DNA from: Bradyrhizobiaceae bacterium
GTDB taxonomy: Bacteria > Pseudomonadota > Alphaproteobacteria > Rhizobiales > Xanthobacteraceae
Length of the DNA stretch: 5,379 nt
Direction: 5' to 3'
Assembly (NCBI GenBank): GCA_016793685.1
Contig: JAEULX010000168.1
Coordinates: forward strand, 1-5,379
Made by a program: the position numbers and the translations under genes. Under the pieces are notes generated by a model. The model ran no database searches. It was not told where the DNA came from and was given only the letters and a program-made list of their open reading frames with translations. Shown here one piece after another: positions 1 to 5,379 of the stretch. Positions within the stretch are counted from its first letter, which is position 1, and each line of letters starts with the position of its first letter.

Positions 1-1155
1 GCGATGAACGAGCGCATCCGGCAATCGGTCGACCAATCGATCCAGATCATCGAGCGCCGGGTCAACGAACTCGGCACGGTGGAGCCCTCGATCCAGCGTC
101 AGGGTGTGGACCGCATCCTGGTGCAGGTGCCGGGGCTGCAGGACCCGTCGCGGCTGAAGGAACTGCTCGGCAAGACCGCAAAGCTGACCTTCCGGCTCGT
201 CGACATGTCGATGAACCCGCAGGAGGCGGTCCAGCAGGGCCGCGCCCCGCCGGACGCCGACATCCTCTATGAAGGGAAGGGCCCCCAGCGCGTTCCCGTG
301 CTGGTGCAGAAGCAGGTCATGGTGTCGGGCGAGGACCTCAATGACGCCCAGCCCGGCTTCGACCAGCGCACGAGCGAGCCGATCGTTTCGTTCCGCTTCA
401 ATACTTCGGGCGGACGCCGCTTCGCTCAGGTGACGCAGGAGAATGTCGGGCGCCCCTTCGCCATCGTGCTCGACAACGAGGTGATTTCGGCGCCGGTGAT
501 TCGCGAGCCGATCCTCGGCGGCTCCGGCCAGATTTCCGGCAATTTCACCGTCGAGAGCGCGAACGACCTCGCGATCCTTCTGCGCGCCGGCGCGCTGCCG
601 GCCCCGCTTACGATCATCGAGGAGCGCACCGTCGGCGCCGGGCTCGGCCAGGATTCGATCGAAAAAGGCAAGACCGCCGCGCTTGTCGGTTCCGCCCTCG
701 TCATCGTCTACATCATCGCGACCTATGGTCTGCTCGGCGTGTTCGCCGACGTTGCGGTTGCGATCAACATCGCAATGATCTTCGGCGTGCTGTCGCTGCT
801 CAACGCCACCCTCACGCTGCCCGGCATCGCCGGCATCGTGCTGACGGTCGGCATGGCGGTCGACGCGAATGTGCTGATCTACGAACGCATTCGCGAAGAA
901 GCCCGCTCGGGTCGCACGCCCATCACGGCGATCGATGCGGGTTTCTCCCGGGCGCTTGGCACCATCCTCGATTCGAACATCACCACCTTGATCGCCGCCG
1001 TGGTCCTGTTCTTCCTCGGCTCCGGGCCGGTGCGCGGCTTCGCGCTTACGCTCATCATCGGTATCTTCACGACGATTTTCACCGCCTTCACCCTGTCGCG
1101 TTTGATTGTGGCGTACTGGGTCCGGTTGCGGCGGCCCGCCGCGGTGCCGATCTGA
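1..1155 (+). CDS. secD: Protein translocase subunit SecD, 3' part (5' end outside window)
   Basis: SecD is an inner-membrane RND-like subunit that, with SecF, uses the proton gradient to help the SecYEG/SecA translocon pull proteins through the membrane. The frame is open from base 1, and the ATG at 4 is internal: 384 residues are visible against a usual length of about 500-550, so TM1 and the start of the first periplasmic domain lie upstream. Numbering from that ATG, the periplasmic domain carries RRVNELG (18-24) and VPGLQDP (42-48). The family signature AGALPAPL (195-202) with EERTVGAGLGQDSI (206-219) precedes the membrane part. Five hydrophobic segments follow (about 222-244, 250-270, 273-293, 322-342, 344-370). 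The fourth TM helix of the protein has GMAVDANVLIYERIREE; Asp287 matches the conserved proton-path aspartate (E. coli D519). Stop TGA is at 1153-1155, with secF 15 bases on. Identification is very secure. Confidence 0.98.
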   Translation, partial: AMNERIRQSVDQSIQIIERRVNELGTVEPSIQRQGVDRILVQVPGLQDPSRLKELLGKTAKLTFRLVDMSMNPQEAVQQGRAPPDADILYEGKGPQRVPVLVQKQVMVSGEDLNDAQPGFDQRTSEPIVSFRFNTSGGRRFAQVTQENVGRPFAIVLDNEVISAPVIREPILGGSGQISGNFTVESANDLAILLRAGALPAPLTIIEERTVGAGLGQDSIEKGKTAALVGSALVIVYIIATYGLLGVFADVAVAINIAMIFGVLSLLNATLTLPGIAGIVLTVGMAVDANVLIYERIREEARSGRTPITAIDAGFSRALGTILDSNITTLIAAVVLFFLGSGPVRGFALTLIIGIFTTIFTAFTLSRLIVAYWVRLRRPAAVPI

Positions 1156-1160
1156 GGTAC

Positions 1161-1164
1161 GGAG
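1161..1164 (+). promoter_or_regulatory. Ribosome binding site of secF
   Basis: GGAG sits 6 bases upstream of the GTG at 1171, in the short gap after the secD stop. It is the best Shine-Dalgarno match on the plus strand of this window and decides the non-ATG start of secF. The next in-frame ATG, at Met16 (1216), would remove the conserved N-terminal stretch before TM1. Confidence 0.7.
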
Positions 1165-1170
1165 TTTCCT

Positions 1171-2139
1171 GTGAAGCTATTGCGCCTGGTTCCGGACGAT
1201 ACAAACCTGCCGTTCATGAGTTGGCGGCGGATCACCTTTCCGCTGTCCGGACTGCTGTCGCTGCTCGCGATCGCTCTTTTCTTTGCGGCCGGTCTGAATT
1301 TCGGCATCGACTTTCGCGGCGGCACGCTGATCGAAGTTCAATCGAAAGCAGCGTCGGCCGACTTGGGCGCGATCCGCAGCACGCTCGGGAGCCTCGATCT
1401 CGGCGAGGTGCAGCTTCAGCGCTTCGGGGCTCCGACCGACGTCCTCATCCGCCTCGCCCAGCAGCCCGGCGGCGAGGAGGCGCAGCAGGCGGCCGTCAAC
1501 AAGGTGAAAACTGCGCTGGGAGATGGGTACGACTATCGCCGCGTCGAAGTGGTCGGCCCGCGCGTTTCCGGCGAGCTGGTCCAGAACGGCATCCTCGGCA
1601 TGCTGGTGGCGATCATCGGAATCCTGATCTATCTGTGGTTCCGGTTCGAATGGCAGTTCGCCGTCGGCGCGACCATCGCGACGCTGCACGACGTGGTGCT
1701 CACCATCGGCTTCTTCAGCCTGACCCAGATCGACTTCGATCTCTCCTCGGTCGCCGCCGTTCTGACAATCATGGGCTACTCGGTCAACGATACGGTGGTG
1801 ATATACGACCGTATCCGGGAGATGTTGCGCCGGCACAAGCGCATGCCGATCAGCGAACTCCTCGATCTGTCCATGAACTCGACCCTGTCGCGCACCGTGA
1901 TCACATCGACGACGGTGATCCTGTCGCTGCTCGGCATGTTTTTCTTCGGACCCGAGGCGATCCAGAGCTTCGTACAGGCCATGCTGTTCGGCGCCATCGT
2001 CGGCGTCTATTCGTCGGCCTTCATCGCCGCTCCGATACTGATCTACCTCGGCGTCCGCACCCAGGGCGGCAAGGACGAAGTCGCCAAGGCCGACAGTTCC
2101 GGCGAAGTCGCGCCACGCCCGGCCGGGGCACGGCCCTGA
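1171..2139 (+). CDS. secF: Protein translocase subunit SecF
   Basis: SecF is the partner of SecD in the proton-driven SecDF complex of the inner membrane. At 322 residues it has the normal family length. I start it at GTG 1171 because a GGAG lies 6 bases before it and the protein then begins with a typical short cytoplasmic tail before TM1 (about 20-40). Family motifs are in order: FGIDFRGGTLIEV (44-56) opening the periplasmic domain, VEVVGPRVSGEL (125-136) before TM2, LHDVVLTIGFFSL (172-184) in TM3, and MGYSVNDTVVIYDRIRE (201-217) in TM4. Asp207 and Arg241 (in LSRTVITS) match the functional charged pair of E. coli SecF (D213, R247). TM5 and TM6 cover about 240-262 and 265-293. The last 25-30 residues are polar, Ala/Pro-rich and probably disordered. 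It lies 15 bases after secD and 10 before the next gene, so the three are probably co-transcribed. Confidence 0.98.
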   Translation: MKLLRLVPDDTNLPFMSWRRITFPLSGLLSLLAIALFFAAGLNFGIDFRGGTLIEVQSKAASADLGAIRSTLGSLDLGEVQLQRFGAPTDVLIRLAQQPGGEEAQQAAVNKVKTALGDGYDYRRVEVVGPRVSGELVQNGILGMLVAIIGILIYLWFRFEWQFAVGATIATLHDVVLTIGFFSLTQIDFDLSSVAAVLTIMGYSVNDTVVIYDRIREMLRRHKRMPISELLDLSMNSTLSRTVITSTTVILSLLGMFFFGPEAIQSFVQAMLFGAIVGVYSSAFIAAPILIYLGVRTQGGKDEVAKADSSGEVAPRPAGARP

Positions 2140-2149
2140 ACGACGCTTG

Positions 2150-2533
2150 ATGCCCGGCGATCGCGCAAGCCCGAATCTGCCCTATCCGGCGCAGATCGAG
2201 GCCTATGGCGGAGGCGGTTTCCGGTTCGCCGGCATGTCGCATCGCGGCTCGCTTCTGTGCCTGCCCAGCGGCGTCTGGGCGATCGGCGTTGCCGCGGCGG
2301 ACGCGATCGGGGAGGCGGAACTCGCGCTCATCTTCGCCAGCGCGCCGCCGATCGAACACCTGCTGATCGGGACGGGCCGCGACCCCTGGCTCACCCCGCA
2401 TGCCCTCGACAAGCGCTTCCGTGCGCGCGGCATTGTTCCGGAGACGATGACGACGGGCCCGGCGGTTCGCACCTACAACCTCCTGCTCAGCGAAGGGCGG
2501 CGCATCGGCGCGCTGCTGATCGCCGTCGATTGA
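2150..2533 (+). CDS. Mth938-like (DUF498) domain protein, NDUFAF3-related
   Basis: A 127-residue soluble protein with no signal peptide or membrane segment, consisting almost wholly of one Mth938-like domain. Visible signatures are IEAYGGGGFRFAG (16-28), GSLLCLPSGVWAIGV (33-47), LLIGTGRDPWLTP (71-83) and the hallmark C-terminal block MTTGPAVRTYNLLLSEGRR (100-118), ending in ALLIAVD. The molecular activity of the family is not established. The human member NDUFAF3 is an assembly factor for mitochondrial complex I (established knowledge), so a role in membrane-complex assembly is a reasonable inference, not something the sequence proves. I use the ATG at 2150; a TTG directly before it (2147) is in frame and would add one residue. 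No clear Shine-Dalgarno is present, so translation may be coupled to secF, which ends 10 bases upstream. Placement behind secDF suggests a link with membrane protein insertion. Confidence 0.9.
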   Translation: MPGDRASPNLPYPAQIEAYGGGGFRFAGMSHRGSLLCLPSGVWAIGVAAADAIGEAELALIFASAPPIEHLLIGTGRDPWLTPHALDKRFRARGIVPETMTTGPAVRTYNLLLSEGRRIGALLIAVD

Positions 2534-2552
2534 GCGGGAGTGCAGCGCGTGA

Positions 2553-2568
2553 CCGGTTTACGAACCGG
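2553..2568. repeat. Short perfect inverted repeat in the 91-base gap
   Basis: CCGGTT (2553-2558) and AACCGG (2563-2568) are exact reverse complements around a TACG spacer. In RNA this would be a 6-bp stem with a UACG loop, a member of the UNCG tetraloop class, though closed by U-A rather than the stabilising C-G pair. It lies 20 bases after the stop of the Mth938-like gene. No T-run follows, so it is not a standard intrinsic terminator. It could be a processing or attenuation hairpin, a dyad operator, or chance in GC-rich DNA. The rest of the gap (2534-2624) holds no promoter I can recognise. Confidence 0.35.
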
Positions 2569-2624
2569 CGGGCGGATCGGAAACTCGGGCTCCTTCGGAT
2601 GACCTTCAACCAACGGCCGGACCC

Positions 2625-3458
2625 GTGAACGCGTACGCCTATTGCGAAGATCGCGTCCGCGCAGCGGACAAGGACCGCTTTCTCGCCAGCCTGTTCGCGC
2701 CGGCCGAGGCGCGGCGTCACCTGTTCGCGCTGTATGCGTTCAACGCCGAGATCGCGCGGGTGCGCGAGGTCGTCCGCACGCCGATGGCGGGTGAAATCCG
2801 CCTGCAATGGTGGCGCGACGCGCTTCAGGGCGAAGGCCATGGCGAGGTCAGGGCGAATCCCGTGGCCGATGCCCTCATCGGCACGATGGCGGCCTGTCGG
2901 TTGCCGGTCGAGCCGCTGCTCGCACTGATCGAGGCGCGCAGCTTCGATCTCTACAATGACCCGATGCCCACCCTCGATGCGCTCTACGGCTATGTGCGCA
3001 AGACCTCGTCGAGCCTGGTCGAACTCGCCGCCGTCATCCTCGGCGGCGCCGATCCGATCGCAGCCGGGCTGGCCGGACCGGCCGGAATCGGTTCCGGCAT
3101 CGCGCGGCTGTTACAGGCGTTCCCCGTCCACGCCGCGGGCGGCCGCCTCTACCTGCCGGGCGAGGTGCTCGCGCGCCACGGCGTCGCCCCGGCCGACGTC
3201 TATGCCCGCCGCGCCACTCCGCAGTTGCGCGCCGCGCTGTCGGATTTGCGCGAACGGGCGCGCCTCGAACTCGACCAGGTCGCCACGGCGGCCGACCGGC
3301 TGACGGATCAAGTGCGACCCGCATTCCTCACGGTGGCGCTCGCCCGTTTGCTGCTCGATCGCCTGGAGGCGCACGCGGCCGATCCGTTCGCTCCCGTCGA
3401 GGTGCCGCAGTGGCGCCGGCAATGGGCGCTGTGGCGCTCCGCGCGCCGCTTGCGCTGA
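2625..3458 (+). CDS. Squalene/phytoene synthase-fold protein, NDUFAF6-like, probably non-catalytic
   Basis: A 277-residue, mainly helical soluble protein of the squalene/phytoene synthase superfamily. Recognisable landmarks are LYAFNAEIARVREVV (36-50), EIRLQWWRDAL (57-67), DALYGYVRKTSSSLVELAAVILGG (118-141) and GIGSGIARLLQAFPVHAAGGRLYLPGEVLARHGV (154-187). In active prenyl synthases the first block carries DDxxD and the last carries a second Asp-rich motif (like RDvgED) before GRxYLP. Here these read NAEIARVRE and QAFPVHAAGGR, so both metal-binding aspartate clusters are missing. The replacement wording is that of the NDUFAF6 branch, whose human member is a complex I assembly factor. I infer a non-catalytic assembly or scaffold role rather than carotenoid or hopanoid synthesis. 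The start is GTG 2625, just ahead of the conserved YCEDRVRAADKDRF; no strong Shine-Dalgarno is seen. It follows the Mth938-like gene by 91 bases and converges on the minus-strand operon. Confidence 0.88.
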   Translation: MNAYAYCEDRVRAADKDRFLASLFAPAEARRHLFALYAFNAEIARVREVVRTPMAGEIRLQWWRDALQGEGHGEVRANPVADALIGTMAACRLPVEPLLALIEARSFDLYNDPMPTLDALYGYVRKTSSSLVELAAVILGGADPIAAGLAGPAGIGSGIARLLQAFPVHAAGGRLYLPGEVLARHGVAPADVYARRATPQLRAALSDLRERARLELDQVATAADRLTDQVRPAFLTVALARLLLDRLEAHAADPFAPVEVPQWRRQWALWRSARRLR

Positions 3459-3474
3459 TGGATGCCTGCGCGTT

Positions 3475-4590
3475 CTACAGCGCGTAGCGGTCCCGCAGGT
3501 TGCGCCGGTCCGCTACGATGCGGGCGACGACGTCCTTCTCGGCTTCGCTCGCAAGCAGCGGATCGATAAGGTCGATCTGATTCATCGCGATGAGCTGCAG
3601 AATGTCGGTGCGCAACGCGCCGCGCCCGTCCCGCGGCAGCTGCTGCACGACCTGCAGACGTTCGGGCATGGGCGCCGGGACTGCGGTTGTCGCGAGGTCC
3701 CGGAGCAGCGTTGCGTCGGGCGTATCCGACTCGACAAAAGCGTAAAGCCCCGCGCCGCTGCGCCGGTCGGGAAAAGCGACGATCGCGGCGTCGCGCACCG
3801 CTGGATGCCGCTTCAGCCAGGCGGTCAGCGCCGGCGCGTCATCGACGAGGCGAAGCCCGCCGCCCTCGCGGTCGGCAAAGTTCAGCACCCCGCGGGTGAT
3901 CCAGTAATAGACGCGCTTGCCGGTCGCCATCCAGATGCGGGTCAGCCAGCTCTTCCGCGCGAGCACCCGCTTCTCGCCGGCCGTCAGGTCTTCGGGGGCA
4001 TAGCGGCGCTTGTGCTTGAGAAGGTGGCGCAGATCTTCATAGGCCATCAGCCGGAACAGATAACCGCGTCCGCGAAACACCGAAGCGAGCTGGAAATCCG
4101 TCAGCGCCGCGCGTCCGTCCGGCGTTCTCAGCCAGTTCTGCTCCTTGGCGAGGTCGTTATGGGTCAAGCCCGCCCGATGCACCGCGCGCAAGGCCCGCTT
4201 TGCCGAGCGGAAATAGGCGAGGTCCGCCACCGGTTTTGCGATATGCACCGGCAGCCCGTCGATCCAGCCGCGCACGAGGCTGCGGCGTCCGGCAAACAGC
4301 AGCGGCGGCGCGATCCCCAGCCGGCCCGCGATCGCGAGCGCGCGCTTCTCCCGCCGGAACAGGTGATGGGCGAGCGGAAACGACCACCACGGCGCGACGT
4401 CGATCCGGCGCAGCACCGCCGGAACCTCGCCGCTTTCCGTCACGAAGTGGCCGCGCTCGATCGTGCTGAACACGTCGCGCTTGAGCACGACGTCGCTGCG
4501 AAAGCAGCGCGCAACCTCTTCAGGGAGATGGGATTCGCCAGTCATCGCCGCGCGATATAGCACAGCCTCGCCGGACGGAAATTGCATCAT
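3475..4590 (-). CDS. Atypical protein-kinase-like domain fused to a degenerate ANL (AMP-ligase) C-terminal domain
   Basis: A 371-residue soluble protein if started at 4590. The N-terminal half is kinase-like: a possible beta3 strand PAVLRRID (57-64) with Arg where kinases have Lys, a candidate alpha-C Glu in REKRAL (80-85), a hinge-like LVRGWIDGLPVH (105-116), a catalytic loop HNDLAKEQNWL (144-154) with one residue more than the usual HxDLxxxxN spacing, and TDFQL (164-168) in place of DFG. From about 234 to 343 it resembles the C-terminal lid domain of acyl-CoA synthetases (GGGLRL, HPAVRDAAIVAFPD, AFVESD, LPRDGRGALR). The usual catalytic Lys of the GK motif is Ala, and no ligase N-domain is present. 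Its substrate is unknown. The start could be ATG 4590 (overlapping the trmFO stop as ATGA), ATG 4587, or ATG 4545 (356 residues). An in-frame ATG at 4623 is less likely because it adds an Arg-rich stretch inside trmFO. Coupled translation with trmFO is probable. Confidence 0.8.
   Translation of the reverse strand: MMQFPSGEAVLYRAAMTGESHLPEEVARCFRSDVVLKRDVFSTIERGHFVTESGEVPAVLRRIDVAPWWSFPLAHHLFRREKRALAIAGRLGIAPPLLFAGRRSLVRGWIDGLPVHIAKPVADLAYFRSAKRALRAVHRAGLTHNDLAKEQNWLRTPDGRAALTDFQLASVFRGRGYLFRLMAYEDLRHLLKHKRRYAPEDLTAGEKRVLARKSWLTRIWMATGKRVYYWITRGVLNFADREGGGLRLVDDAPALTAWLKRHPAVRDAAIVAFPDRRSGAGLYAFVESDTPDATLLRDLATTAVPAPMPERLQVVQQLPRDGRGALRTDILQLIAMNQIDLIDPLLASEAEKDVVARIVADRRNLRDRYAL
3562..3891 (-). 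other. Region encoding the degenerate ANL C-terminal (AMP-binding_C-like) domain
   Basis: This is the downstream half of the kinase-like gene. The protein reads like the lid domain of AMP-forming ligases: a GG turn, then HPAVRDAAIVAFPD, a strand ending AFVESD, and LPRDGRGALRTDIL near the end. Canonical family members have LPR-x3-GK-x2-R; here the Lys is Ala and the spacing is one residue shorter. The assignment rests on motif reading alone. Confidence 0.6.
4585..4590 (-). promoter_or_regulatory. Stop/start overlap coupling trmFO to the kinase-like gene
   Basis: On the minus strand the bases read ATGATG. The TGA stop of trmFO (4589-4587) is embedded between two possible in-frame starts of the next gene, ATG at 4590 (ATGA overlap) and ATG at 4587 (TGATG overlap). 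The nearest purine-rich Shine-Dalgarno-like run, GGAGG at 4613-4609, is 18 bases before the first ATG. That is too far for ordinary initiation and favours reinitiation by terminating ribosomes. Confidence 0.6.
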
Positions 4591-5379
4591 TCCGCAGCCA
4601 CCGCAGCGCCTCCGGCGATCCACCGGTCGATGTCGGCGAGCGCCCGGCTGGTGAGCGCGCGCTTTTTGGCGAGCGTCTTCGCCGTCCCCCTGAGCCGTTC
4701 CCCGTTCGCGCCGCGCGAGGGGCTGTGGGCAAGGGGCGGGAACAGCCCGAAATTGATATTCATCGGCTGGAACGAGCGCGGCCCGGCGTCGATCGTTTCC
4801 ACGTGGCCTCCGGTTATATGTCCGAGCAGCGCGCCGAGCGCGGTGGTCGGCGGCGGCGCCTCGGGAGCGATCCGCCGGCGCTCGGCAGCGGCGAAGCGGC
4901 CGGCCAGGAGCCCGATCGCGGCCGATTCGACATAGCCCTCGCAGCCGGTGATCTGCCCGGCAAAGCGCAGCCGCGGCTCGGTCCTCAGACGCAACGTCGC
5001 ATCGAGCAGCTTCGGCGAATTGAGGAAGGTGTTGCGGTGCAGCCCGCCGAGACGGGCGAATTCCGCCGCTTCCAGTCCAGGGATCGTGCGCAGGATGCGG
5101 ATCTGCTCCCCGTGTTTGAGCTTGGTCTGGAATCCGACCATGTTGAACAGCGTACCCAGCCGATTGTCTTGACGGAGCTGCACGACCGCGTAGGGCTTCT
5201 CCGCCGGCTTGTGCGGATTAGTCAGCCCGACCGGCTTCATCGGCCCGTAGCGCAGGGTATCGCGGCCGCGCTCGGCCATCACCTCGATCGGAAGGCAGCC
5301 ATCGAAGTAGGGAGTCGTCGCCTCCCATTCGCGGAATGCGACCGTCTCGGCCGCGCGCAGCGCATCGACGAACGCCTCG
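4587..5379 (-). CDS. trmFO: Methylenetetrahydrofolate--tRNA-(uracil-5-)-methyltransferase TrmFO, 3' part (5' end outside window)
   Basis: TrmFO (formerly Gid) is a cytoplasmic flavoprotein that makes ribothymidine at tRNA position 54, taking the carbon from 5,10-methylenetetrahydrofolate and reducing it with FADH2. The frame is open to the right edge; an ATG at 5282 is internal, because the codons before it (5378-5283) continue the conserved protein, including YFDGCLPIEV. About 263 residues are visible of some 450 expected; the N-terminal FAD-binding part lies outside. Conserved blocks in order: GCLPIEVMAERGRDTLRYGP (its Cys matches the second conserved family cysteine), KPYAVVQLRQDN, NMVGFQTKLKHGEQ, RTIPGLEAAEFARLGGLHRN, RFAGQITGCEGYVESAAIGL (C-terminal FAD-contact region), TALGALLGHITGG and FQPMNINFGLFPP. 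The C-terminus ends in an Ala-rich tail. The stop TGA overlaps the start of the kinase-like gene, implying one transcript. Confidence 0.97.
   Translation of the reverse strand, partial: EAFVDALRAAETVAFREWEATTPYFDGCLPIEVMAERGRDTLRYGPMKPVGLTNPHKPAEKPYAVVQLRQDNRLGTLFNMVGFQTKLKHGEQIRILRTIPGLEAAEFARLGGLHRNTFLNSPKLLDATLRLRTEPRLRFAGQITGCEGYVESAAIGLLAGRFAAAERRRIAPEAPPPTTALGALLGHITGGHVETIDAGPRSFQPMNINFGLFPPLAHSPSRGANGERLRGTAKTLAKKRALTSRALADIDRWIAGGAAVAAE

Noticed and set aside
4..1155. The ATG at 4 as the true start of secD
   Set aside because: The frame is open upstream to the window edge, and a start here would lack TM1 and part of the conserved periplasmic domain found in all SecD proteins.
1177..1836. 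A 219-codon minus-strand frame opposite secF
   Set aside because: Composition (His/Asp/Gln/Arg-rich, no hydrophobic core) and complete overlap with secF identify it as an antisense shadow.
1221..2150. A 309-codon plus-strand frame overlapping all of secF
   Set aside because: It is a +2-frame shadow of a fully conserved secF. The product is Arg/His/Asp-rich with no domain, as expected when high-GC codons are read out of phase.
2257..2628. A 123-codon plus-strand frame running from the Mth938-like gene through the gap
   Set aside because: The first part is an out-of-phase, Arg-rich reading of a conserved gene. Only its final ten codons are mentioned, as a possible mini-frame.
2625..3458. Assignment as phytoene synthase (crtB) or squalene synthase
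   Set aside because: Both catalytic Asp-rich motifs are missing and the surrounding wording follows the NDUFAF6-like branch.
3475..3487. Small inverted repeat CTAC-AGCGC-GTAG at the end of the kinase-like gene, considered as a terminator
   Set aside because: The stem is only 4 bp, has no T-run on either side and overlaps the stop codon, so it is too weak to call.
3805..4560. A 251-codon plus-strand frame opposite the kinase-like gene
   Set aside because: It has no recognisable domain and is rich in Arg, His, Pro and Gln. The minus strand carries clear kinase-like and ANL-like motifs.
4582..4935. A 117-codon plus-strand frame opposite the trmFO 3' end
   Set aside because: It is antisense to strongly conserved TrmFO motifs and is Ser/Ala/Arg-rich without a domain.
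4587..5282. The ATG at 5282 as the true start of trmFO
   Set aside because: The frame continues upstream with the conserved GCLPIEV motif, so this Met is internal.

Overview
The window is a high-GC chromosomal segment that looks like housekeeping DNA from an alphaproteobacterium. I would guess the Sphingomonadales, from the gene order secD-secF-Mth938-like-NDUFAF6-like facing a trmFO locus and from protein wording; this is inference, not a database match. There are no RNA genes, mobile elements, CRISPR arrays or signs of recent transfer. Coding density is almost complete: the longest stretch without a gene is 91 bases.

Plus strand, 1-3458: the 3' part of secD (start lies upstream of the window), secF, a small Mth938/DUF498-domain protein, and a squalene/phytoene-synthase-fold protein. 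The first three genes are tightly spaced (15 and 10 bases between them) and look like one transcription unit. The fourth follows after 91 bases in the same direction. SecD and SecF form the proton-driven accessory complex of the Sec translocon. The two downstream proteins resemble the mitochondrial complex I assembly factors NDUFAF3 (Mth938 fold) and NDUFAF6 (a squalene/phytoene-synthase-fold protein). The NDUFAF6-like protein has lost the aspartate-rich motifs of true prenyl synthases, so it should not be read as a carotenoid enzyme.

Minus strand, 5379-3475: the 3' part of trmFO (start lies beyond the right edge), encoding the folate/FAD-dependent tRNA uridine-54 methyltransferase. Its stop codon overlaps the start of a second gene. 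That second gene encodes an unusual two-part protein: an atypical protein-kinase-like domain followed by a degenerate C-terminal domain of the acyl-CoA synthetase/AMP-ligase (ANL) superfamily. The two operons converge with only 16 bases between their stop codons and no convincing intrinsic terminator.

The points most worth a second look are the kinase-ANL fusion coupled to trmFO, and the pairing of two bacterial homologues of complex I assembly factors directly behind secDF.
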